From assembly GCA_002383615.1 (NCBI GenBank), contig DFYN01000099.1, positions 3,010-10,084 of the forward strand: 7,075 nucleotides of DNA, read 5' to 3'. The stretch comes from Anaerolineaceae bacterium UBA4081. Lineage in GTDB: Bacteria; Chloroflexota; Anaerolineae; Anaerolineales; Anaerolineaceae. The position numbers and the translations under genes were made by a program. How positions within the stretch are numbered: position 1 is the first letter of the stretch; every line of letters starts with the position of its first letter. The notes beneath the pieces were generated by a model. The model ran no database searches and was not told the DNA's origin. It saw only the letters and a list, made by a program, of their open reading frames with translations. Positions 1 to 6,562 of this stretch are shown one piece after another.

Positions 1-2001
1 GGCAGGGCAATCTTTAATCGAATCCTGCCACCCGAAGTGCGTTATATGAATCGACCGCTGGAAAAAGGCGGTGTGAAAGACCTCATTGCAGATGTTTATG
101 AAATTTGCGGTGATGAAGCCACAACGGAATTGGCGGACTTGATCAAGGAAATTGGTTTTGAGTATGCTGAACGCTCAGGTATTTCCATAGCTGTTGCAGA
201 CATTTCAATTCCCATTGAAAAAGCTGAAATTATGGCAGCTGCTGAGAAAGAAGTTGACAAGATCAATACCAGCTTCCGCCGTGGTTTGTTGACGGACTTG
301 GAGCGTACGAAGAGTGAAATTGAAGTCTGGAAAGAAACCACCGAGAAGGTAGCTAAAAAGGTTCGTGAGTGCCTGCCCGTAAATGGCAACCTGTCTCTGA
401 TGGCTAGCTCTGGAGCAACCAAAGGCGGCTTTGGACCTATTGCACAGTTGGCAGGTATGCGTGGTTTGATGGCAGACCCGGCGGGACGCATTATCCGCTT
501 ACCGATTAAATCCAACTTCCGCGAAGGTCTGACTGCGCTGGAATATTTCATCTCCACGCATGGAGCTCGTAAGGGTCTGGCAGATACAGCTTTGCGTACT
601 GCCGATGCGGGTTACTTAACCCGCCGCCTGGTGGATGTGGCGCAAGATCTGATTATCAACGAAGAAGATTGCGGCACCCAGGAAGGTATCTGGATCAATG
701 CCAGCGATGACGTCGCCGGACAAAAGATGGAAACCCGGTTGTTTGGCAGGGTATCTGCCGAGCGCATCTTGGATCCAATGACCGGCGAGGTATTGGTAGA
801 GCGGGACGACATCTTCGATCGCGAACGAATCAAGACGGTTTTGGCTGCAAAAATTACCAGTTTCAAAGTCCGTTCTGCACTCACCTGCGAATTGACTCAT
901 GGAATCTGTGCCAAGTGCTATGGATTAGACCTGGGACGCGGCAAGATGGTGGAATTAGGTCAAGCAGTTGGCGTTATTGCGGCTGAATCTATTGGTGAGC
1001 CCGGTACGCAGTTGACTTTGCGTACATTCCATATGGGTGGTGTGGCTGCTTCTGCTGGCGATATCACAACTGGTTTACCACGTGTGGTCGAATTGTTTGA
1101 GGCTCGCCGTGCACCTAAAGGTGAAGCCGTTGTGACTGCCATCTCAGGCATTGCCCGCGTTATGGAAGGCGAACGCACGACCGATGTACGTGTGGTTCGA
1201 GTTGAATCTGCTGAGATGATTGCGGATGCCTACGAGGTTCCGGAGAGCTGGGAAATCCTGGTTCAGGACGAAGGTTCCGCAGCGGTGGGTGATATTCTTG
1301 CGCAATCAGGTGATGCAACCATCGTTGCACAACACACCGGACGGGTACGCCTGGAAGGTCGCCAGGTGGTGGTGTCCTATGAGCGCAAGGAATCTGAAGA
1401 GTATGATATTCCTTCGAATGCCCGCTTGCTGGTCCGTGATGGTGACCAGGTTGAGGCTGGTCAGGCACTCACCGAAGGCTCGCTGAATCCGCACACTATT
1501 TTGCGCATCAAGGGCAAGGAAGCAGTTGAGATGTACCTGTTGACAGAAGCGCAAAAAGTTTACCGCGCTCAGGGACCGACGATCGCCGACAAGCACTTTG
1601 AAGTTATCATCCGCAAGATGGTAGGCAAGGTTCAAATTACGCGACCTGGCGATACCCCCTACTTGCCAATGGACATTGTCGACCGCCTTGCTATTCGCAA
1701 GATTAATGAGAACCTGGTAGCGGAAGGCAAGGCGCCCGCTAAGTTTGTACCTATCTTGTTAGGTGTTAGCAAGGCATCCCTGAACACTGAATCCTTCCTG
1801 TCTATGTCATCCTTCCAACACACGATCAAAGTGCTGGCAGGAGCAGCCATTGGGTCCAGCAAAGACCCGCTGTATGGTCTCAAGGAGAACGTCATCATTG
1901 GCAAACTTATTCCAGCTGGAACGGGGTTTGTGCACGGCGTGTTTGATGACGAAGAACCATTTGTGGCACCACCCCTTGTGAACTTACCGACAGGTGAGTA
2001 A
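1..2001 (+). CDS. rpoC: DNA-directed RNA polymerase subunit beta' (RpoC), C-terminal part, 5' truncated by window edge
   Basis: The frame is open from base 1, so the visible 666 residues are the C-terminal half of beta', the catalytic subunit of RNA polymerase that synthesises RNA in the cytoplasm. An internal Met at base 37 is not the start: the residues before it (GRAIFNRILPPEVRY) are also family-like. Seen in order, numbered from base 1: bridge-helix region with GARKGLADTALRTADAGYLT (about 188-207); the second zinc site, with one Cys at 224 (DCGTQEG) and three at 296, 303 and 306 (TCELTHGICAKCYG); the trigger-loop region, with GVIAAESIGEPGTQLTLRTF (about 324-343) followed directly by HMGG; then the C-terminal region ending near residue 650. 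There is no SI3-type insertion in the trigger loop, unlike Proteobacteria. The short acidic and proline-containing tail (FDDEEPFVAPP) looks complete, and the TAA stop is followed at once by a terminator. Identification is secure. Confidence 0.98.
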   Translation, partial: GRAIFNRILPPEVRYMNRPLEKGGVKDLIADVYEICGDEATTELADLIKEIGFEYAERSGISIAVADISIPIEKAEIMAAAEKEVDKINTSFRRGLLTDLERTKSEIEVWKETTEKVAKKVRECLPVNGNLSLMASSGATKGGFGPIAQLAGMRGLMADPAGRIIRLPIKSNFREGLTALEYFISTHGARKGLADTALRTADAGYLTRRLVDVAQDLIINEEDCGTQEGIWINASDDVAGQKMETRLFGRVSAERILDPMTGEVLVERDDIFDRERIKTVLAAKITSFKVRSALTCELTHGICAKCYGLDLGRGKMVELGQAVGVIAAESIGEPGTQLTLRTFHMGGVAASAGDITTGLPRVVELFEARRAPKGEAVVTAISGIARVMEGERTTDVRVVRVESAEMIADAYEVPESWEILVQDEGSAAVGDILAQSGDATIVAQHTGRVRLEGRQVVVSYERKESEEYDIPSNARLLVRDGDQVEAGQALTEGSLNPHTILRIKGKEAVEMYLLTEAQKVYRAQGPTIADKHFEVIIRKMVGKVQITRPGDTPYLPMDIVDRLAIRKINENLVAEGKAPAKFVPILLGVSKASLNTESFLSMSSFQHTIKVLAGAAIGSSKDPLYGLKENVIIGKLIPAGTGFVHGVFDDEEPFVAPPLVNLPTGE

Positions 2002-2016
2002 TCAACCCTAACATCG

Positions 2017-2049
2017 AACAACCCCGGATTTATTCACCGGGGTTGTTTT
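2017..2049 (+). terminator. Rho-independent terminator after rpoC
   Basis: The arms AACAACCCCGG (2017-2027) and CCGGGGTTGTT (2037-2047) are perfect reverse complements, giving an 11-bp GC-rich stem with a 9-base AT-rich loop. The right arm ends in a short T run (2046-2049), partly inside the stem. It starts 15 bases past the rpoC stop and should end the transcription unit that contains rpoC. The T tract is short, so some read-through into gyrA is possible. Confidence 0.85.
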
Positions 2050-2073
2050 CATGTACAATCGAAACGGTGCAGA

Positions 2074-2102
2074 TTGATGTTTTCGACCGAGTGTAATATT
2101 TA
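2074..2102 (+). promoter_or_regulatory. Weak candidate sigma-70-type promoter for gyrA
   Basis: A TTGATG box (2074-2079, four of six matches to the -35 consensus) lies 17 bases before TATTTA (2097-2102, three of six matches to the -10). An overlapping alternative -10 is TAATAT at 2094-2099, preceded by TG as in extended -10 promoters. The position fits: after the rpoC terminator and about 30-38 bases before the gyrA start, so a promoter is expected here. Neither box is a strong match, so the exact site is a guess. Confidence 0.35.
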
Positions 2103-2120
2103 CAAAAAACACACCGAACC

Positions 2121-2125
2121 AGGAG
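2121..2125 (+). promoter_or_regulatory. Ribosome binding site of gyrA
   Basis: AGGAG sits 6 bases before the ATG at 2132. The next in-frame ATG (2144) has only an AGGA one base away, which is too close, so this site fixes the start at 2132. Confidence 0.8.
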
Positions 2126-2131
2126 CGCAAT

Positions 2132-4753
2132 ATGGAAATAGGAATGGTCCAAAAGGTGGATATCGACCGGGAGATGCGGCAATCATATTTGGATTATGCG
2201 ATGAGCGTGATTGTTGCCAGAGCCCTTCCAGATGCGCGTGATGGTTTGAAGCCTGTTCAAAGGCGCATCCTATATGCGATGTACGACATGGGTTTACGCC
2301 CAGACACAGCCTTCAAGAAATCGGCGAGAATTGTTGGTGAGGTGCTTGGCAAGTACCATCCGCATGGTGACCAGGCAGTTTATGAAGCTATGGCGCGCAT
2401 GGCGCAGGAATTCTCTCTGCGTAACCCCCTGGTTGCCGGGCAGGGTAACTTTGGCAGTGTGGATGGCGACCCACCCGCGGCGATGCGTTATACCGAAGCC
2501 AGGTTGACACCTTATGCGATGACACTCCTTTCCCAGATTGACAAAGATACTGTTGATTTTGTGCGGAATTTTGATGAGAGTCTAAATGAGCCAGAAGTTC
2601 TTCCGGCTGCTTTGCCAAACCTTTTAGTTAACGGGGCATCAGGTATCGCAGTCGGCATGGCAACCAATATTCCTCCCCATAACCTCGGCGAAGTCATTGA
2701 TGCACTTGTGGTCATGCTGCGTGGCTGGGATAAATTAGATGATATCAATGTCACCGACCTGATGAAGTGCATCAAAGGTCCTGATTTTCCGACTGGCGGT
2801 GTGCTGCTATATGACATCGACCAGGGTGAATTACTTTCAGCCTATGCCACAGGAAAAGGAAAAGTAACGGTTCGCGGTCGGGCGCACTTCGAAGAAACCA
2901 CTCGTGGTAGAAGCCGTATCATCATCACGGAATTACCCTATCAGGTTAATAAATCTTCCCTGATAGAACGAATTGCAGAAATTGTACGCGAAGGCGGGTT
3001 GGATGGGATTGCTGACTTACGGGACGAGTCGGACAGGCAAGGGATGCGGATTGTCATTGAGTTAAGTAAATCCGCTGGAGGTGAGGATATCCTGCGGGAG
3101 CTATATAAGCGAACACAGCTGCAGACGACTTTTGGAATCACCTTACTCGCCCTTGTGGATAATCAGCCCCGCTTGTTGACCCTCAAACAAGCGCTAAGGG
3201 TCTATTTGGACCATCGGCAGGTGGTTGTAAAGCGGCGAAGCGAGTATGACCTTAAGAAAGCCAAGGATCGACTCCATATCCTTGAAGCGCTTCGTATTGC
3301 CCTCAAAAATTTGGATGAGATTATTGCTCTGATTCGCGGAAGTGAAGACGGCGAAAAAGCGAAGACCAGGCTGATGTCTCGCTATCATTTATCGGAAATC
3401 CAGGCTCAAGCAATCCTGGATATGCCCCTTAAACGGCTCGCTTCCCTTGAGCGCAAGAAAATCGAAGAAGAGTACAAACAAACCACAGCTTTGATAAAAG
3501 AATTGGAAAGCTTGCTGAAATCTCCTAAGCGGATACGAGAAGTTATCGAAACAGAACTACTCGAAATGAAACAACTCTTTGCAGACAAACGCCGAACCCA
3601 GATTGTGGGTCTCAAGGAAGGGGAGGCTGCTAGCGATCGGCTGACAACAACTGATTTGGTAGATGAAATCACATGTTGGGTTGGGTTGACAGAGGACGGG
3701 AAAATTGGACGGACGAGCGGCGATGACTTGCCGCGCATCAGTGGTCGAGAAGCGCCTTACAGGCTGCTACGGACAACAACCCACCATGTCCTCTACTTGA
3801 TTGGGGATGGCGGTAAATCTGCCGCCATTCCGGTGCATGCTTTACCTGAGGTGGAGAAGTTTGATGGCGGCATCCCGGTTGAAAAGGCAGCACCGTTTCC
3901 GGACGACCAATCACCGGTTGCCCTCGTCTCCGTACCTGACAAGGCTGTTTTTACCGAGACTCATTCCATCGTGACAGTAACCGCTGCAGGCATGATAAAA
4001 AAGAGTTTACTGGCAGATTTACCGGGGGCATCCGCACAGGCGTTCGTACTATCCAAGGTCAACAGCGGTGACCGATTGGGGTGGGCTTTCTTGACGAGCG
4101 GTGATGCGGAATACTTTTTGGTAACTAAAAATGGGATGTCCATCCGTTTTACAGACTCAGACATCCGACCAATGGGATTGGGAGCCGCAGGAGTAAACGG
4201 TATCAAGCTAAGTGTTGGTGATGAGGTTGTGGCTGCCATTCGATTAAATGGTGGAGGTGAGATCCTGGCAGCGGCTTCCAACGGTCAAGCGTGGCGGATT
4301 GGTCTGGACCAATTCCCGGTACAGGGCAGGTATGGACAGGGGACAGGTTTGTGCAAGTTACCGCATGGAGTCCAGCTGGTTGGTGTGCTCTACGGGAAAC
4401 CCAATCAGATTGGAATTGTCCAGTTATTTAAGGCAGCTGCAAAAACGATCCGCTTGGATGAGGTTCCTACCTCTAAACGGTTAAGTGCAGGAAAGACGCT
4501 GATTGAGGTGAAAGCAGGCGACTCGGTAATTGAACTTATTCCAGTCTTGGATGGTCTAAATTTCTGGAATGTGAAACCTGTGGCGACAAGGAAACCGAGA
4601 ACATTGAAGGGGCTTGGCGAAAAGCCAAGCACGAAAGCAGTGAAGCAAACGCGTGTTACGGCGAAGAAAACAAAATCAGGCAGTGAAAAGCCTGTGGTGA
4701 AGGCAAAAAAGAAACCAGCCGCCGAAAAAGGTCAGGCAGCTGGTAAGAAGTAA
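2132..4753 (+). CDS. gyrA: DNA gyrase/topoisomerase IV subunit A (type IIA topoisomerase), annotated GyrA but lacking a canonical GyrA box
   Basis: 873 residues, a usual length for GyrA. With a GyrB/ParE partner (not in this window) it would cut and religate both DNA strands to change supercoiling or decatenate chromosomes. Visible parts: N-terminal YLDYAMSVIVARALPDARDG (19-38); breakage-reunion domain with KYHPHGD (74-80), then QAVYEAMARMAQEFSLR, and the catalytic Arg119-Tyr120 pair in AMRYTEARL; NGASGIAVGMATNIPPHN (167-184); coiled-coil/C-gate region (about 360-495), including AQAILDMPLKRLASLE; a C-terminal beta-pinwheel of repeated blades (about 505-812); and a basic tail (815-873). Oddities: Gln81 stands where E. 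coli GyrA has Ser83; the first-blade GyrA box is absent; the tail has 20 Lys/Arg against 3 Glu. It has its own ribosome binding site and follows the rpoC terminator. Membership of the A-subunit family is certain. Whether the enzyme is a supercoiling gyrase or works more like topoisomerase IV (ParC) cannot be settled from this gene alone. Confidence 0.93.
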   Translation: MEIGMVQKVDIDREMRQSYLDYAMSVIVARALPDARDGLKPVQRRILYAMYDMGLRPDTAFKKSARIVGEVLGKYHPHGDQAVYEAMARMAQEFSLRNPLVAGQGNFGSVDGDPPAAMRYTEARLTPYAMTLLSQIDKDTVDFVRNFDESLNEPEVLPAALPNLLVNGASGIAVGMATNIPPHNLGEVIDALVVMLRGWDKLDDINVTDLMKCIKGPDFPTGGVLLYDIDQGELLSAYATGKGKVTVRGRAHFEETTRGRSRIIITELPYQVNKSSLIERIAEIVREGGLDGIADLRDESDRQGMRIVIELSKSAGGEDILRELYKRTQLQTTFGITLLALVDNQPRLLTLKQALRVYLDHRQVVVKRRSEYDLKKAKDRLHILEALRIALKNLDEIIALIRGSEDGEKAKTRLMSRYHLSEIQAQAILDMPLKRLASLERKKIEEEYKQTTALIKELESLLKSPKRIREVIETELLEMKQLFADKRRTQIVGLKEGEAASDRLTTTDLVDEITCWVGLTEDGKIGRTSGDDLPRISGREAPYRLLRTTTHHVLYLIGDGGKSAAIPVHALPEVEKFDGGIPVEKAAPFPDDQSPVALVSVPDKAVFTETHSIVTVTAAGMIKKSLLADLPGASAQAFVLSKVNSGDRLGWAFLTSGDAEYFLVTKNGMSIRFTDSDIRPMGLGAAGVNGIKLSVGDEVVAAIRLNGGGEILAAASNGQAWRIGLDQFPVQGRYGQGTGLCKLPHGVQLVGVLYGKPNQIGIVQLFKAAAKTIRLDEVPTSKRLSAGKTLIEVKAGDSVIELIPVLDGLNFWNVKPVATRKPRTLKGLGEKPSTKAVKQTRVTAKKTKSGSEKPVVKAKKKPAAEKGQAAGKK
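4574..4750 (+). other. Basic Lys/Pro/Ala-rich C-terminal tail of the topoisomerase A subunit
   Basis: Residues 815-873 follow the last beta-pinwheel blade and contain 20 Lys/Arg and 3 Glu among 59 residues, with Pro, Ala and Thr making up much of the rest. It resembles the disordered tails of histone H1-like proteins and is probably an unstructured DNA-binding extension. In E. coli GyrA the corresponding tail is acidic. A 7-bp hairpin (GCTTGGC 4612-4618, GCCAAGC 4624-4630, loop GAAAA) lies within the coding sequence here, without a T tract. Confidence 0.75.
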
Positions 4754-4766
4754 ATGGGAGCCTTAC

Positions 4767-5873
4767 CTAAAGCGGCGAAATCGTGAAGTAAGAGTAATGG
4801 TAGCCGATTTTACCGCCAATGATGCCGATGGTATCCTTGCCATTTGTAATTTTGCCGTTCGATCCTTTGGCTGTCCAGGTTAAGTGGCGGGTATTGCCTA
4901 CAGAGGATACACCCGTCATGGTGAATGAACCGTTAAGAATGATTTTAGAAAAGAACTCAGTGTACCAAGCTTTGACAGCATCAGTTCCCTGGATGGTCGC
5001 AGCGGCTGTGATTTGAACAGCATTCGGTGTAAACAAGTTCGCAACTGTAGCAGCATCCCGTGAATTCAATGCCTGCATATACAGCTCAGCAACTGATGGG
5101 GTTGGAGCGGAAGCAACTGGCCAGGAGAAAGCGGCAATTGCGCTCCAAAGGGGTTTCAAGTTGCTTCTGGCATAATCCCAACTAAAGAAACTGGTGGCGG
5201 GCAATTTCAACTCTTTGACGGTTGCCAGAAACTCATTGACGTCAGCGACTGTTGGCGCCCAACCGCCTGAAGAATAGGCGGCACCCACCGGCATTATTGG
5301 ACGGTACGGGGTCATTGCCTGGAACTCTTTTACACACCGCCGCAACTGGGCAGCAGGATTGTGCGCTTGCTCCCAGTACATCTGGGGCATATTCAGATCG
5401 CACTTCTCGAGAAATGTCTTCCAGGGCAACTGTGGGTGATAGGTTGGATAGCGGTAAGAACACAGGGCAATCGGCAGGTTGGGCAGTCCCTTCCGTAATT
5501 CAGTCATAAAACGCGCAGCCGCAACTTGTTTGCCAGCGACCTTGTATTCGCCTTCAGCGTCGATGACATAACCGTCCAATGAGAGCGATTGGCAGCGGGA
5601 GATGGCAATCTTAGCCTCGCCAAGAGGGTCGTTACCATACACATAATGCCAACCCCATACTTGAATTCCCTTCTTCCGAAGCGCCTGGACAACAGGCGGA
5701 ATATAATCGGTTTTGGTGGTGCTGCTGTAATTAGACGCATAACTACCATCAGCGATTTTTATCAGGACGTGGCTTAATCCTGCGGACGCAGCAGCGTTGG
5801 CAATAGCGGTTGCATTACCTGCTTCGCAGTTGGGGACTTTCCATATAAAGAAACCTTTTCCTTCGAGTGCCAT
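4767..5873 (-). CDS. Glycoside-hydrolase-like (beta/alpha)8-barrel protein with C-terminal NTF2/SnoaL-like domain
   Basis: 368 residues in two domains. Residues 1-250 look like a complete TIM barrel: eight hydrophobic strands can be placed at GFFIWK (7), HVLIKIADG (35), VWGWHYVYG (72), GYVIDAEGEY (101), PIALCSYRY (134), LNMPQMYWEQ (160), PIMPVGAAY (192) and SFFSWDYA (228). Asp105 and Glu107 at the end of strand 4 (DAE) are placed like the acidic catalytic pair of GH25-type lysozymes. A short Pro/Ala/Ser linker (251-259) leads to an NTF2/SnoaL-like fold (about 260-365), recognised by VAELYMQALNSRDAATVANL followed by a cone-fold-like pattern. No signal peptide or membrane segment is seen at the N terminus (MALEGKGFFIWK), so the protein is probably cytoplasmic or released by another route. 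The start is supported by AGGAGGTG just upstream. It lies 22 bases after the HD hydrolase gene, in the same operon. Substrate and activity are unknown; GH25-like is a fold-level suggestion, not a family assignment. Confidence 0.85.
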   Translation of the reverse strand: MALEGKGFFIWKVPNCEAGNATAIANAAASAGLSHVLIKIADGSYASNYSSTTKTDYIPPVVQALRKKGIQVWGWHYVYGNDPLGEAKIAISRCQSLSLDGYVIDAEGEYKVAGKQVAAARFMTELRKGLPNLPIALCSYRYPTYHPQLPWKTFLEKCDLNMPQMYWEQAHNPAAQLRRCVKEFQAMTPYRPIMPVGAAYSSGGWAPTVADVNEFLATVKELKLPATSFFSWDYARSNLKPLWSAIAAFSWPVASAPTPSVAELYMQALNSRDAATVANLFTPNAVQITAAATIQGTDAVKAWYTEFFSKIILNGSFTMTGVSSVGNTRHLTWTAKGSNGKITNGKDTIGIIGGKIGYHYSYFTISPL

Positions 5874-5877
5874 CCAG

Positions 5878-5885
5878 CACCTCCT
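5878..5885 (-). promoter_or_regulatory. Strong ribosome binding site of the barrel/NTF2 gene
   Basis: Read on the minus strand this is AGGAGGTG, a near-perfect Shine-Dalgarno sequence. The AGGAGG core ends 6 bases before the ATG at 5873. It lies in the 22-base gap after the HD gene stop, which suggests efficient independent translation of the second cistron. Confidence 0.85.
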
Positions 5886-5895
5886 GATTAGGGTG

Positions 5896-6468
5896 TTAAG
5901 TTGCGCTTAATGAGCCAGCCAGACCAATCACAGGGGCGATAGAGCGCATCGCAAGAATGACATTGTCTGTATGCTGCCAGAGGTCCAAACCAATCTCGGC
6001 AGCACCTTTTTCCATTTCTTCGCGATTAGCACCGGCTGCAAAAGCGCGATCTTTCCACTTCTTCTTGACCGATGAAGAGGACAGGTCATAAAGGGAGCGG
6101 GAAGGTCGGACAAGAGCGACGGCAGTGATTAAGCCGGTTAATTCATCACACGCGTAAAGGTATTTTTCTAAAGGGGTAACTCGCGGGATAGCAGTGTGGT
6201 CCGCATGGCTTTGAATCGCACGGATGATGACTTCAGGGACGCCATGCTCACGTAAGATGGATGAGCCAGCCAGGGGATGCTGCTCAATGGTGGGATGGAT
6301 TTCCCAATCAAAATCATGAAGTAATCCGGTCGCTCCCCACAGGTCAATATCTTGATTGAGTTGGGTGGCGTAGTAACGCATGGCTGCTTCCACAGCCAGC
6401 ATGTGGTTGACCAGGTTCTCATTCTTGACGTATTGGCGAACGATACCTAAGGCTAAATCACGGTCCAT
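5896..6468 (-). CDS. HD-domain metal-dependent phosphohydrolase (COG2316-like)
   Basis: 190 residues from the chosen start. HD-superfamily proteins are metal-dependent phosphohydrolases acting on nucleotides or other phosphoesters; the substrate here is unknown. The ligand pattern is visible: His22 (NHMLAVEAAMRYYA), the His51-Asp52 doublet in GLLHDFDWE, His64 in EQHPLAGSSILREHGVP, His88 (or His91) in IQSHADHT, and Asp108 in LYACDELTGLI. The spacing and the LLHDxDxE form match small stand-alone HD hydrolases. No signal peptide or other domain is seen, so it should be cytoplasmic. The frame stays open 13 codons further upstream to an ATG at 6507, but that start has no ribosome binding site, whereas GGAG lies 5 bases before the ATG at 6468; I therefore use 6468. 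It is followed after 22 bases by the barrel/NTF2 gene, so the two are very likely one operon. Confidence 0.88.
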   Translation of the reverse strand: MDRDLALGIVRQYVKNENLVNHMLAVEAAMRYYATQLNQDIDLWGATGLLHDFDWEIHPTIEQHPLAGSSILREHGVPEVIIRAIQSHADHTAIPRVTPLEKYLYACDELTGLITAVALVRPSRSLYDLSSSSVKKKWKDRAFAAGANREEMEKGAAEIGLDLWQHTDNVILAMRSIAPVIGLAGSLSAT

Positions 6469-6473
6469 TTTAT

Positions 6474-6477
6474 CTCC
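6474..6477 (-). promoter_or_regulatory. Ribosome binding site deciding the HD hydrolase start
   Basis: On the minus strand the context reads TTGGAGATAAAATG, with GGAG 5 bases before the ATG at 6468. The upstream in-frame ATG at 6507 has no purine-rich site before it, so the shorter protein is preferred. Confidence 0.65.
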
Positions 6478-6562
6478 AATCTTATGGTGCAAGAAACATG
6501 CCGTCATGACAATGGCGGCTTAAGTTAAGGCGGTTTACGATATTGTCACATCAACGGATAAG

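Noticed and set aside
96..557. Long open frame on the minus strand inside rpoC (153 codons)
   Set aside because: It lies fully antisense to a highly conserved rpoC region, its protein resembles no family I know, and it has the Ser/Arg-rich look of an antisense shadow.
1659..2021. Minus-strand open frame covering the rpoC end and reaching into the terminator
   Set aside because: It is antisense to conserved rpoC sequence, begins in the terminator stem, and has no recognisable domain.
4612..4630. Hairpin in the gyrA tail as a terminator
   Set aside because: The 7-bp stem is inside the coding sequence and is not followed by a T run on either strand.
2132..4753. Naming the topoisomerase subunit parC instead of gyrA
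   Set aside because: Absence of the GyrA box points that way, but overall length and blade layout fit GyrA and no partner gene is present to decide, so the family name is kept with the doubt stated.
6469..6507. Longer HD hydrolase start at 6507
   Set aside because: The 13 extra residues have no ribosome binding site before them, while the ATG at 6468 has GGAG at proper spacing.
6503..6510. GTCATGAC palindrome and nearby CTTAAGTTAAG in the 94-base gap before the HD gene, as an operator or terminator
   Set aside because: The palindromes are short, flanking bases do not extend the pairing well, there is no T tract, and no good promoter could be placed beside them.
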